Of a DNA stretch of 64,000 nt, positions 55,486 through 63,957 are shown one piece after another; position 1 is the first letter of the stretch; every line of letters begins with the position of its first letter. Below the pieces are notes generated by a model. It saw only the letters and a program-made list of their open reading frames with translations. It made no database searches and was not told the DNA's origin. This DNA comes from a virus: positions 1 to 64,000 of the IMG/VR virus record IMGVR_UViG_3300032092_000013. One strand, 5' to 3'. Made by a program: the position numbers and the translations under genes.

Positions 55486-58107
55486 ATGTCCGGAAATGCA
55501 CGTTTTCATGATAAATTACACAGAGCCAATCACCATACATTGTCTACTGGTGGTTTATTGGATAGTGCTTATGATCCTATTGCTTCGCCAGAACACCCAT
55601 TTCGAGGTGATTTCATATTAAGCGGTGGCCTGTCAGCATTGGGTGATATAATAGCAAATGGGTTAACAATCAAAAACGCAATAAATATTGAAGGTAATAC
55701 TACCACACAAAATCAAACTATTGTAGGTAGTTTAGAATTGCATAAACAACATTATGGCGGAACCGCTATATACGCAATCAATCCCACTACAAACCCCCAA
55801 CCATATACATTATCAATAAATTATCAAAATGGTGTTTTTGTTTCAGATAATTTTTATGTAGGTGGCAATACAATTACAAATGATATAACAGCAAACGGCA
55901 CAATATATGGAAAATTGCCAGCAATAGGGATATATGCACCAAATACATGGGATATCAGCAGCAGCTATTATACTTTATGTTCTCTTTCAGCTAATTGGAC
56001 ACAAGCAACTACATGGGTGAATACAAATTCATCCAATATGTCAGTAAATAATTTACTTGTTACTGGTAATTTAACAGCGTTGGGTTCTACTACATTAGTT
56101 AATTTGACTACGAATACATCTGATTCTCTCAGTGTAGTAAATGTAGGTTTGGCTGTACCGGCAATATATGCCGAAATTGTTACTGCAGATAAACCAGTTT
56201 TATCATTAAAACAAAACGGAATTGGGCCAATTTTATCAGCTACTAGTACTAATTCGACATTTATAATAGGGAATAGTGGTTGGGTGGGCATAGGAGGTAC
56301 GCCTTCTACACAATTAGATATATATGCATTATCATCTACTGTAGATGGTGGTAATTTAAAATTGAGGGGTGCTACAGGTTCAAGTAAAAACTATGTTGTA
56401 TCTGTAAAAAATTCAAATTTAAATTTTTCTCACACACCTACTAATAGTGATACAAAAACGGTAGCGATGGCCGTTACGCCTTCTAATCAATTATCGATAA
56501 ATGCAGAATCAGTACCGGGTTGGGCGGGTACTGACCCCAAACTTTATGTGGCCGGTGGATTTCTTTTATCGGGATCCAATCAAACAATAGTCGAGAATAT
56601 AGATTATCAAAATATTTATAATTATGATAATATGGTGCCCGAAAGAGGCGGCGCGATAACAAGAATATATAATTTATCGGGTAATAGTGCCACACCTTTA
56701 TCCGGATTTAGCTCAAACCCCGGATACAATGCGCCGGGTTACTATACTGCTTGGAGTATGAGAGTTTATCCGTATGTTGGTGGTACATTGGGCAGTGGTT
56801 ATGGCGCCTTGGGCGGCGGCGGTGTTGCGCGCATAGATATTGGTTATGAGGGGCTACAATCACAAGCAGAATTAAAGGGTGTAATTTCATTTGCTACATT
56901 ATGCGCATCACAAATCACTTCAGTTCCTGGTACTGTGGAACGCATGCGTATAAATTCAGTTGGTAATGTAGGTATAGGAATATCACTACCAACATATAGA
57001 TTACACGTTTTGGGAGACAATGATAATGATATAAACTTCATGACCAATGGTACTTTGGGTGTTTATAATAAATTGGATGCAAATAGATCTTATGGATTTT
57101 TATCTGTATCCCAACAGTACACATTACTCGGATCTAATTTAAGATTATCTGGTGAAACAGCATCGCCAGTTTACAAAAAAGGTACAAACGCGCGCGCTGG
57201 TGCAGGCATATTAATATATAATGCAAATGGCACCAACGCAATACCTACTACAAAATTTGTATATTCACCAGATACAGATAATGATTTGTATACTGTAAGT
57301 GAATCAATGGTGATAAGCGGGGCTGATGTAATTATACCCGGTAATTTATATATTAATGGTGATTTTTACGGGAATGCAACGTATAGGTCTTTGACATCAA
57401 ATTGGCAAAATACTTATAGTACAGTCAATAGCAATAGTGCTACTACATGGTCCTATCAAGGAGCAGACTTAAAGGCTTTAACAGGCAATTGGCAGAATAC
57501 TTATAGTACAGTATCTACTATGAGTGCTATATGGAGCAGCACATTGCCTACCGATCACACAAAATGGGATAGTACATATAATACTGTTAGTTCCTTAAGC
57601 AGTAATTGGCAGAATACTTATAGTACAGTCAATAGCAATAGTGCTACTACATGGTCCTATCAAGGAGCAGACTTAAAGGCTTTAACAGGCAATTGGCAGA
57701 ATACTTATAGTACAGTCAATAGCAATAGTGCTACTTGGAATGCTGTTACTACATATGTAAAATTTAAATCATATTCCGAAACATCTGTGACAGTATCTAT
57801 TCCTGGTACTTTTATATATGCAGTAGATTTGTCACAAGGCACAGTATTTCCAATTACATTAGATAAAAATATTACAAGTTTCCAACTTCAAAATATACCA
57901 ACAGGTGTTAATTCGTTTTTGATACTTTTAACACAAGATGGAACAGGCGGCAAGACAGTAACGTGGGCATTTACTGGAAAAACAATTAAATGGAGTGGCG
58001 GTGCACCTACTGTTACATCTACAGCAAATGCTACCGACATATACTCTTTTATGAGTGTAGATGGAAATACCTGGTACGGATCAGTAGCAGGCAAAAACTT
58101 TGTTTAA
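55486..58107 (+). CDS. Long tail fibre protein with internal repeats
   Basis: 873 residues, a probable receptor-binding or structural fibre. The N-terminal part is Gly/Asn/Thr-rich with beta-fibre features (GNTTTQNQTIVGSL, GGNTITNDITANGTI). The middle has glycine-rich loops. From about residue 630 there are repeated blocks 'NWQNTYSTVNSNSATTWS' and 'YQGADLKALTG', typical triple-helical shaft repeats, followed by a small C-terminal beta domain (FIYAVDLSQGTVFPITLD ... WAFTGKTIKWSGG). No intramolecular chaperone peptidase is evident. Late promoter, divergent from the lectin-like gene. Confidence 0.82.
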   Translation: MSGNARFHDKLHRANHHTLSTGGLLDSAYDPIASPEHPFRGDFILSGGLSALGDIIANGLTIKNAINIEGNTTTQNQTIVGSLELHKQHYGGTAIYAINPTTNPQPYTLSINYQNGVFVSDNFYVGGNTITNDITANGTIYGKLPAIGIYAPNTWDISSSYYTLCSLSANWTQATTWVNTNSSNMSVNNLLVTGNLTALGSTTLVNLTTNTSDSLSVVNVGLAVPAIYAEIVTADKPVLSLKQNGIGPILSATSTNSTFIIGNSGWVGIGGTPSTQLDIYALSSTVDGGNLKLRGATGSSKNYVVSVKNSNLNFSHTPTNSDTKTVAMAVTPSNQLSINAESVPGWAGTDPKLYVAGGFLLSGSNQTIVENIDYQNIYNYDNMVPERGGAITRIYNLSGNSATPLSGFSSNPGYNAPGYYTAWSMRVYPYVGGTLGSGYGALGGGGVARIDIGYEGLQSQAELKGVISFATLCASQITSVPGTVERMRINSVGNVGIGISLPTYRLHVLGDNDNDINFMTNGTLGVYNKLDANRSYGFLSVSQQYTLLGSNLRLSGETASPVYKKGTNARAGAGILIYNANGTNAIPTTKFVYSPDTDNDLYTVSESMVISGADVIIPGNLYINGDFYGNATYRSLTSNWQNTYSTVNSNSATTWSYQGADLKALTGNWQNTYSTVSTMSAIWSSTLPTDHTKWDSTYNTVSSLSSNWQNTYSTVNSNSATTWSYQGADLKALTGNWQNTYSTVNSNSATWNAVTTYVKFKSYSETSVTVSIPGTFIYAVDLSQGTVFPITLDKNITSFQLQNIPTGVNSFLILLTQDGTGGKTVTWAFTGKTIKWSGGAPTVTSTANATDIYSFMSVDGNTWYGSVAGKNFV
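57400..57512 (+). repeat. 113-bp direct repeat, unit A
   Basis: Identical to 57604-57716 except for one base near 57409 (A against G). Spacing is 204 bp, so the reading frame is preserved. A third partial unit follows at about 57690-57735. Confidence 0.9.
57604..57716 (+). repeat. 113-bp direct repeat, unit B
   Basis: Second copy of the fibre-shaft unit, in frame with unit A. Near identity at DNA level indicates recent duplication or gene conversion. Confidence 0.9.
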
Positions 58108-58389
58108 TTAAAAATCACCGCCTTGAACTACATCAACATCACGTTGAATAAAGTCATTCATAGTATCGTTTACATTTGTAATAACAATATTTTTAATTTG
58201 ATTAAATGCTACTGAAGGTGGTGTCACTATTTGATCACCGTCACCGCCCTCTCCTTCTTCGGGACCCACTGAAAACCCACCGTAGACAGAAGTATTATTT
58301 ACTGACATATCAAAATAGAGTTTACTCTCTTCATCAGTGCTGCCTGGATATGATTTTCTGGGTGTTGGTGTTGATCCTGGTATTGACAT
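58108..58389 (-). CDS. Small acidic virion-type protein
   Basis: 93 residues: MSIPGSTPTPRKSYPGSTDEESKLYFDMSVNNTSVYGGFSVGPEEGEGGDGDQIVTPPSV. Extended, Pro/Gly/Asp-rich, no domain recognised. It ends in the same Gly-Gly-Asp-Phe (GGDF) as the gp14-like protein just upstream (ADDGGDF), so the two C-termini may share a binding partner or origin. 5 bases after that gene, same operon, hence probably a neck or head-tail connector part. Confidence 0.6.
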   Translation of the reverse strand: MSIPGSTPTPRKSYPGSTDEESKLYFDMSVNNTSVYGGFSVGPEEGEGGDGDQIVTPPSVAFNQIKNIVITNVNDTMNDFIQRDVDVVQGGDF

Positions 58390-58394
58390 AAAAA

Positions 58395-59201
58395 TTAAAA
58401 ATCACCGCCATCATCAGCGGGGTTGGGTAAAGGTTCAATTATACCGCCGTCTACTGCATCCGCAAAGTCACCTACATAATCACCTAATTCATCCGGGAAA
58501 TTATTTTCAACTAAATTTTCAACGAAAGTAATTGGTATATTATTTGTTAACGGATCTTCTGTTATGTTTGTAGACAATAGACCTGCAAATGTATCGTCAT
58601 AAACCTGATCATTTTTAGATTCACCAGATATACCAGGTTGAAATGAATACTCAAGACGTTTAGCTGCTAATCGCCATGTGTAATGACCACCCAAAGGATT
58701 GATATCAGAAATATCCTGATCACGTCTTTCTGTTATAATAAAATAATTGCCAGCTCTGCCATGTGATCTAGTACTCCCATATTCAGTCATACAAAATACA
58801 TCTCCTGCTTTAGGCTCTACTGGTTGATCTAAACTTAAGTAAATCCAATCTTCTGTGAAGACTCTTTTGTATCCTTGTATAGAAACGAATGCTGTTATTT
58901 CATCCTCTGCATTGAACCCAAATTTTGATAATGCTAATGAAGATTCATTTAGATTAATGATCATCTTTATTGTATAGGGTCCATGATATACCATGGTGGG
59001 CTGTTCGCCATATAAATTATCTGCACTAGTAGGTTGATATGTATTGACAAAATATTCTACTTTTTGACCCAATAAATTAATTGATTCATCTACTGTATTT
59101 TGAATTAATTGCATATCGGGTTGTAAGCGAGTCTTATCATATAATTCATAACAAAGACTTCCATTTCCGGCCCCCGAATAATAACATGTATAAGTAGACA
59201 T
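58395..59201 (-). CDS. 14: Neck protein, T4 gp14-like
   Basis: Probable head-completion/neck protein. Its plan follows gp14: N-terminal QLIQNTVDESINLLGQKVEYFVNTYQ (cf. 'ESLIIEAIQIYGQDVYYLPR'), LSKFGFNAEDEITAFVSIQGY ('SKFGLEIRDEATFIVARRR'), VEPKAGDVFCMTEYG ('RPREGDLIYFPL'), and the terminal strand pair YTWRLAAKRLEYSFQPGI. 268 residues (T4: 256). It has an acidic C-terminal tail ending ADDGGDF. Identity is by pattern, not by close similarity. Confidence 0.65.
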   Translation of the reverse strand: MSTYTCYYSGAGNGSLCYELYDKTRLQPDMQLIQNTVDESINLLGQKVEYFVNTYQPTSADNLYGEQPTMVYHGPYTIKMIINLNESSLALSKFGFNAEDEITAFVSIQGYKRVFTEDWIYLSLDQPVEPKAGDVFCMTEYGSTRSHGRAGNYFIITERRDQDISDINPLGGHYTWRLAAKRLEYSFQPGISGESKNDQVYDDTFAGLLSTNITEDPLTNNIPITFVENLVENNFPDELGDYVGDFADAVDGGIIEPLPNPADDGGDF

Positions 59202-59202
59202 T

Positions 59203-59559
59203 TTATTTGTTGGTAAGAACGTATTGCCCTGTGTTATTAATAGAAAGAAAAACCTGATTAGTAGAATCGCCAGATCTACCCAATGCTACTTTTTCTCCTT
59301 CTTTTGTAGGAAAATTATGTTGAGGATATGTAAGTTTTATATATTGTTCAAAAGGTTTTGTCACAACTAAAAATGAGGCAGCACCTGATCTTAAATTTTC
59401 TATTGCCTCTTCATATTCATTTGTCTTTCTATTAACTGCATATGTCATGTTGAAATTACCAGCAGTTTTTTTACCAAATCCCTTAAATGCATTCAAATGA
59501 TGCGGATTTCTTTCTCCCTTTCTATTCTCTAAATAAAATTCCTTAAAAGTAGGAAACAT
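59203..59559 (-). CDS. Late small protein upstream of gp14
   Basis: 118 residues. MFPTFKEFYLENRKGERNPHH has the shape of a capsid-targeting peptide (F-K-E-F with L-E-N). Then NFNMTYAVNRKTNEYEEAIENLRSGAASFLVVTKP and SGDSTNQVFLSINNTGQYVLTNK, alpha/beta. Not recognised. Late promoter CATAAATA with 5-base spacing; it heads the minus-strand operon with the gp14-like gene (1 base apart), behind a terminator. Confidence 0.65.
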   Translation of the reverse strand: MFPTFKEFYLENRKGERNPHHLNAFKGFGKKTAGNFNMTYAVNRKTNEYEEAIENLRSGAASFLVVTKPFEQYIKLTYPQHNFPTKEGEKVALGRSGDSTNQVFLSINNTGQYVLTNK

Positions 59560-59564
59560 ATTAT

Positions 59565-59572
59565 TATTTATG
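59565..59572 (-). promoter_or_regulatory. Late promoter CATAAATA
   Basis: Minus-strand CATAAATA, 5 bases before the ATG at 59559, just downstream of a terminator. Confidence 0.65.
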
Positions 59573-59579
59573 TTTAAAC

Positions 59580-59612
59580 AAAAAAAGAGACTCTACTTTC
59601 ATAGAGTCTCTT
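59580..59612 (-). terminator. Intrinsic terminator (minus strand)
   Basis: Arms AAGAGACTCTA (59585-59595) and TAGAGTCTCTT (59602-59612), 11 bp, 6-base loop, followed on the minus strand by seven T (59580-59586). Ends the transcript of the acidic structural gene. Confidence 0.93.
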
Positions 59613-59635
59613 AAAATTATTAGCTTACTAAAAAA

Positions 59636-60373
59636 TTAAGAACCGAAGATTGTTCCTGATGTACTAAATCCAGCGACCTTATTATTCTTGTTTTGAAGTG
59701 TTTCGGGCTTACCGCTAAATGCTTTTGGTTCTGCTTCCAAAGCTGGAATGCTTCCTGTATGTGCTTTACCACCAGCTGCTTTGTATTTAGAAGAAACTTT
59801 ATTATCTCTCTTTTGAAGAGTTTCTGCTTTTGCGCCAAAAGGTTTTGGCTCTGCAACAACTTCAATGGATTCACCCATTGCACCTTCATCTTCACCTTCA
59901 CCACCGAAATCTTCTCCGCCTTCTTCTCCACCTTCACCATCAAGCTCTCCTTCATCTTCACCAACTCCGCCCATAGCTCCTTGGATAAGATCGATAAGCT
60001 TTTCTGCTGTAGCACGATCAAGTGTAATGGTAACTTCATCCCCACCACCGAGATCTTCTCCGCCTTCACCACCACCAACATCAATACCGAGATCAGCAGC
60101 ATCATCTCCGCCACCGAATTCAGAACCTGACATTACGTCTTCAAATAGTTTGTCGAATAAAAATTTACTCATATTGGATGTATTTATACTTTCTTTAGCT
60201 ACTTTTTCGCAAGAGTCACAACTTTCTTCTCTTTTTGAAAAGTCAATTTCTTTGGGTTCTGCAACACCCATAGATGCCACACCTTTTTTACCAGCTATGG
60301 TGGGTGGTGTCATGTAAGGGTGAATTTTCTTATCAGAGGTATTCTGAAATGTTGGTGAGCCTTTTTTGTTCAT
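59636..60373 (-). CDS. Acidic Gly/Glu-rich structural or scaffold-type protein with nested late start
   Basis: 245 residues. Residues 1-67 are a Lys/Pro-rich leader with a Cys-x2-Cys pair (CDSCEK). From Met68 (ATG at 60172) comes MSKFLFDKLFEDVMSG, an amphipathic start, then a very acidic Gly-rich body (GGGEGGEDLGGGDEV, GELDGEGGEEGGEDFGGEGEDEGAMG). The C-terminus holds two copies of a basic unit (AEPKPFGAKAETLQKRDNKV and AEPKAFSGKPETLQNKNNKV). Two exact TATAAATA late promoters precede codons 1 and 68, suggesting two products. Acidic prohead core protein is a candidate role (inference). Confidence 0.68.
   Translation of the reverse strand: MNKKGSPTFQNTSDKKIHPYMTPPTIAGKKGVASMGVAEPKEIDFSKREESCDSCEKVAKESINTSNMSKFLFDKLFEDVMSGSEFGGGDDAADLGIDVGGGEGGEDLGGGDEVTITLDRATAEKLIDLIQGAMGGVGEDEGELDGEGGEEGGEDFGGEGEDEGAMGESIEVVAEPKPFGAKAETLQKRDNKVSSKYKAAGGKAHTGSIPALEAEPKAFSGKPETLQNKNNKVAGFSTSGTIFGS
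60181..60188 (-). promoter_or_regulatory. Exact late promoter TATAAATA (internal)
   Basis: Perfect T4 late box on the minus strand, 8 bases before the in-frame ATG at 60172, inside the longer reading frame. Confidence 0.7.
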
Positions 60374-60420
60374 ATAGATAACTATTTATACATGGGCAGA
60401 CAAAAAGTCTATTTGAACAA
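60366..60420. promoter_or_regulatory. Long inverted repeat spanning the terminase start and its divergent neighbour's start
   Basis: TTGTTCA-T-ATAGA (60366-60378) pairs with TCTAT-T-TGAACAA (60408-60420), 12 pairs with one mismatch. The 29-base loop contains the late box and the terminase ATG (60392); the first arm contains the divergent ATG (60371-60373). Confidence 0.45.
60383..60390 (-). promoter_or_regulatory. Exact late promoter TATAAATA
   Basis: Perfect consensus on the minus strand, 9 bases before the ATG at 60373 and 1 base from the terminase start on the other strand. Confidence 0.68.
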
Positions 60421-62074
60421 TCCTAATCTACCAACGGTTGACGCACAGTTTGATTACGGCATTGAAGAGATTAAAGAAATAAAAAAATGTCAAGACAATA
60501 TATTACATTTTGCTGAAAATTATTTTCATATCATTGCTCCAGATGACGGCAAAATTAAAATACCACTTCATACTTATCAAAAGAAAGCATTGAGGATGAT
60601 GCGGGATAATCGTTTCTCTCTATTATTATTTGCAAGACAAAGCGGCAAGAGTACTATATCGACTATCTATTGTTTATGGACTGCTTGCTTTAATGAACAT
60701 CAAAATATTTTAATTGTAGCCAATAAAGAAAGTACTGCTAAAGAAATTTTTAAAAGAATTCGATTAGCATATGAAGAATTGCCTAACTGGTTAAAACCTG
60801 GTGTGAAAGAATATGGAAAAGAATCCATGGAATTGGCAAACGGATCTCGCATAGGTATCACCACCACAACTGGTTCAGCAGGTCGTGGTAGTTCAGCTAA
60901 TTTATTGTTTGTCGATGAAGCGGACTGGATTGAACCTCACTTGCTAGAAAGTTTTTGGGCTTCTGTGTATCCTATCATTTCAAATTCAAAGAAGTCTAAA
61001 ATTATTATGGCTTCAACACCTAGAGATACCTCTGGTTTGTTTTTTAAATTATATGACGGTTCTGTAAAGAATGAAAATAGTTGGGTGCAAATGAAAGTAC
61101 CTTGGTATGACGTTCCCGGAAGAGATGAAAAGTGGAAGAAAGAAACAATGGGTTCTATGGCTTCTCCAGAAGACTTTTTAAGAGAATTTGAATGTATATT
61201 TGATGAAGTAGGCGAAGCATCAATCAATGCAGCTACTTTTGATACACTAAGAACAAAAGCATCATCACCTGAATATGTTTACATGGATGGTTCTTATAAG
61301 ATTTGGGATCTTCCAAAAGAAGGTAGGCTATATGTAGCTGGTGTTGATGTTGCAGAAGGTGTAGGCAAGGACAATACTGTTGTGCAAATTTTAGATCTAA
61401 CTGATTTGCATGCCATTAATCAGGTTGCTGTATATTCATGTAATACTATTACTCCTATTGAATTTACTAGTAAATTGCATGAAATACTATTGCAATGGGG
61501 ATCACCATTGCTACTTATAGAGAGAGACAAGTGCGGTGCTCAAGTAGTTGATAATTTAAGAAAAGATTATCAGTATGAGAATATTATTTCTCATGGTTAT
61601 AAAGAATTGAATCGAAGCGTTATTCCATTGGGCGTCGTTTGTCATACTAATACAAAATATGATAATGTTATCAATCAAAGATATTGGATTAATACATTAG
61701 ATGCTGTTAGAATAAATGATGTACATACAGTAGAAGAACTAAGGGACTTCGTAAGGATGCCGAATGGGACATGGAAAGCTAAGAATGATAAACATGATGA
61801 CCGCGTTATGTCTTTAGGTTGGGCATTATTAATATTACATGAAAAACTTGTCACAAAATATTTTGAAGTCATTACTATGGATGAGAATAATAAACCAGCG
61901 GTTATTCGTCCATATGATTGGGGTGTAGGTTCATTTAAGAATCCAGGTGCTTTTTATATGAATGAAAAAGATTCTAGTCAATATAATGTTATTCCTACTT
62001 TTGTTGGGAGTCATTTTGGGTTTGATGATGATTTAAATGATTTAATGCAGTCTGGTTGGAAACCTCTACAATGA
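60392..62074 (+). CDS. 17: Terminase large subunit gp17
   Basis: DNA-packaging motor ATPase and headful nuclease. Walker A in LLLFARQSGKSTIS (81-88), Walker B with LLFVDEADWIEP near 172, IIMASTPRDTSGLFFKLYDG (coupling motif III), and the RNase H-type nuclease: VAGVDVAEGVGKDNTV, LLLIERDKCGAQVVDNL and DKHDDRVMSLGWAL for the three acidic positions. 560 residues (T4: 610). The small subunit gp16 is not in this window. No promoter of its own seen on the plus strand. Confidence 0.96.
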   Translation: MGRQKVYLNNPNLPTVDAQFDYGIEEIKEIKKCQDNILHFAENYFHIIAPDDGKIKIPLHTYQKKALRMMRDNRFSLLLFARQSGKSTISTIYCLWTACFNEHQNILIVANKESTAKEIFKRIRLAYEELPNWLKPGVKEYGKESMELANGSRIGITTTTGSAGRGSSANLLFVDEADWIEPHLLESFWASVYPIISNSKKSKIIMASTPRDTSGLFFKLYDGSVKNENSWVQMKVPWYDVPGRDEKWKKETMGSMASPEDFLREFECIFDEVGEASINAATFDTLRTKASSPEYVYMDGSYKIWDLPKEGRLYVAGVDVAEGVGKDNTVVQILDLTDLHAINQVAVYSCNTITPIEFTSKLHEILLQWGSPLLLIERDKCGAQVVDNLRKDYQYENIISHGYKELNRSVIPLGVVCHTNTKYDNVINQRYWINTLDAVRINDVHTVEELRDFVRMPNGTWKAKNDKHDDRVMSLGWALLILHEKLVTKYFEVITMDENNKPAVIRPYDWGVGSFKNPGAFYMNEKDSSQYNVIPTFVGSHFGFDDDLNDLMQSGWKPLQ

Positions 62075-62080
62075 TAAATA
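62073..62080 (+). promoter_or_regulatory. Late promoter GATAAATA
   Basis: GATAAATA at the end of the terminase gene, 5 bases before the ATG at 62086. Confidence 0.6.
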
Positions 62081-62085
62081 GAAGC

Positions 62086-63339
62086 ATGAAGAGCTTTAAG
62101 GATTATTTTATTTTAATGGAAAATGCAGATGCTACTAATAAGCATCTCACACATTTAGATGAATTAATTCTTAAAAAGGGAAAAGAAGGTGCTATTAAAA
62201 CTTTGCAATATATTTCAGTTTTACTGGATATGTTAAAAAGTAATACTGATAGAAAGATTAACATGACTGTTAAGATTGATGGCGCACCTGCAGTTATATG
62301 CGGTAGAGACTCTTACGGTAAATTTTTTATATCTACTAAAAGTGCATTTAACAATGAACCATTACTATCTTATAGTGTAGTAGATATTAAAAAGAATCAT
62401 GGCGAAGCTCCCGGACTGATTGAGAAATTAATATATGCTTTTAATGCATTGAAAAGCGTAAATTTTGACGGCGTGTATCAAGGTGATTTATTGTTTTGGC
62501 CCGGATTAGTGCAAAAATACGTTATAGGTGGTAAAAATTATTTGGGGTTTAGACCAAATACTATTTTGTATACATTCCCCGAAGATTCAAAAGAGGCTAA
62601 AGATATTAAGAAATATCAAATAGGTATTGCCTTCCATACAAAATATGATCCTTCTGTAGATGAAGAAGGCAAACAACGATTTGTTAATAAAAAATTTGGC
62701 ATCTCTGCAGAACATTTAAAATCTAAAACAGCATATATCATAGATGCATTATTTGAAAATAAAGCCGGTACTATTAGTTTAACTGAAGAAGAAACAAACT
62801 TTGTGAGAAGAACACTACAAAATGCTGAAACTCATATCAATTTAATAAATTTCTCTTTCATAAATGGGAAGGTCGCCGACTTAATAAACATATTTTTAAA
62901 CACGAAAATTAAAGAAGGTGAATTTTTAAATGATCTTCGTTATTCATTGAATGAATTCATACAATGGGTTGGCGCCCGACTAGACAAAGAAATAGAAAAA
63001 GCTAAAAGAAAAGAATCTAAAATAGCAGCTAAAAATGAAATGACTAAACTTCTAGAACGGCACGCTGATACTATTTTACACCTATTTAACTATATTAGAG
63101 ATGTGAAGCAAATTAAGGATATTTTTATACAAAAATATAATTCAATCATGCAAGGTGCTATGATGGGAACATTCTTGATAATGCCTAATGGTGATATTAA
63201 GGTGACAAATCCCGAAGGTTATGTTGCATTTGATCAAGATCAAAATGGTGTAAAGTTTATTGATCGACTAGAATTCAGCAGAGCTAATTTTTTAATGCCG
63301 AAGAATTGGGTAAAACCAGAAACACAACCAATTGAATAA
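62086..63339 (+). CDS. Ligase-motif (KxDG) phage protein with capsid-targeting-type N-terminus
   Basis: 417 residues from the ATG at 62086; an ATG at 62071 (ATGA overlap with the terminase stop) is the alternative start. MKSFKDYFILMENADATNK resembles T4 capsid-targeting peptides. NMTVKIDGAPAVICGRD (K63-x-D65-G66) matches nucleotidyltransferase motif I of ATP-dependent DNA/RNA ligases; GKFFISTKS, FDGVYQGDLLFWPG and IGIAFHTKYDP follow in ligase-like order. I believe such proteins are listed as DUF6267 in related phages. Possibly a capsid-borne ligase-like protein; activity is not proven by sequence. Confidence 0.72.
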   Translation: MKSFKDYFILMENADATNKHLTHLDELILKKGKEGAIKTLQYISVLLDMLKSNTDRKINMTVKIDGAPAVICGRDSYGKFFISTKSAFNNEPLLSYSVVDIKKNHGEAPGLIEKLIYAFNALKSVNFDGVYQGDLLFWPGLVQKYVIGGKNYLGFRPNTILYTFPEDSKEAKDIKKYQIGIAFHTKYDPSVDEEGKQRFVNKKFGISAEHLKSKTAYIIDALFENKAGTISLTEEETNFVRRTLQNAETHINLINFSFINGKVADLINIFLNTKIKEGEFLNDLRYSLNEFIQWVGARLDKEIEKAKRKESKIAAKNEMTKLLERHADTILHLFNYIRDVKQIKDIFIQKYNSIMQGAMMGTFLIMPNGDIKVTNPEGYVAFDQDQNGVKFIDRLEFSRANFLMPKNWVKPETQPIE

Positions 63340-63342
63340 AAA

Positions 63343-63939
63343 ATGATAGGCAATCACACAACTTCTAATGATCAGGCAATCCTAAACAAAGCATTAGGAG
63401 ATAAGTTTCAAATGTTTTTTGATATACCTCCTATATTAAGAAACATTAATAAGAGATTTGAACGCAAAAATACATCCATATCGTTAGATACAATGGCATT
63501 TTCTGTATATGGTGCTATAGTACCTGCCATTAATGTACCTTCTGTTGATTTAAACTATAGTGGATCGCCGTTTAGTATCACATCACATACACATCCTAAG
63601 TATGATCCACTGAAGGTTAGCTTCACGGTTGATAATATGTTTAATAATTATTGGGTAATTTACACATGGCTCAATGCTTTGAGAGAAGCTCAAGAAGGAA
63701 CATATGCAACTTCTTTAAGATGTAATGATATTACTGGATTAGAAGGTACTATTGCAGAATATAGTACCGATATCACTATTGTAGGTAAAGATGAATTTAA
63801 TAATGACGTCATTAAATGGATGTATAAAAATGCATTTCCTACAACATTAGATGGTATTAGTTACACATATCGACAATCCAATGAAATAGAATCTTCTTTT
63901 ACACTTGCATTCTCAGAACTATATTGTGCTTTAGTATAA
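63343..63939 (+). CDS. 19: Tail tube protein, gp19-like
   Basis: 198 residues with tube-protein layout: FQMFFDIPPILRN, FSVYGAIVPAINVPSVDLNYSG (cf. 'FQCKATALPAG'), DPLKVSFTVDNMFNNYWVIYTWLNALREAQEG ('WTVTVMNDEAHDARQKFVDWQ'), STDITIVGKDEFNNDVIKWMYKNAFPTTLDGISYTYRQSNEIESSFTLAFSEL ('LWPTNVGELQLDWDSNNEIQTFEVTLALDYW'). These parallels are to T4 gp19 (163 residues). Follows the ligase-motif gene by 3 bases. Confidence 0.72.
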   Translation: MIGNHTTSNDQAILNKALGDKFQMFFDIPPILRNINKRFERKNTSISLDTMAFSVYGAIVPAINVPSVDLNYSGSPFSITSHTHPKYDPLKVSFTVDNMFNNYWVIYTWLNALREAQEGTYATSLRCNDITGLEGTIAEYSTDITIVGKDEFNNDVIKWMYKNAFPTTLDGISYTYRQSNEIESSFTLAFSELYCALV

Positions 63940-63957
63940 AAAAGGACTCAAAAAAAG

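Larger units (their letters stand above)
55450..55490. repeat. Palindromic bidirectional late promoter with both start codons
   Basis: Arms 55450-55465 and 55475-55490 (GACATT-x-AAAGTATTT and AAATACTTT-x-AATGTC) pair with one mismatch around a 9-base loop. They contain both divergent starts (minus ATG at 55454, plus ATG at 55486) and both late boxes. Confidence 0.75.

Noticed and set aside
59620-60317. Three long open frames in other frames (59620-60114 minus, 59693-60130 plus, 59865-60317 plus)
   Set aside because: They are by-products of the Gly/Glu-rich repeats of the acidic gene; their products are low-complexity (Ser/Pro or Phe/Cys/Thr runs) with no promoter or start signal.
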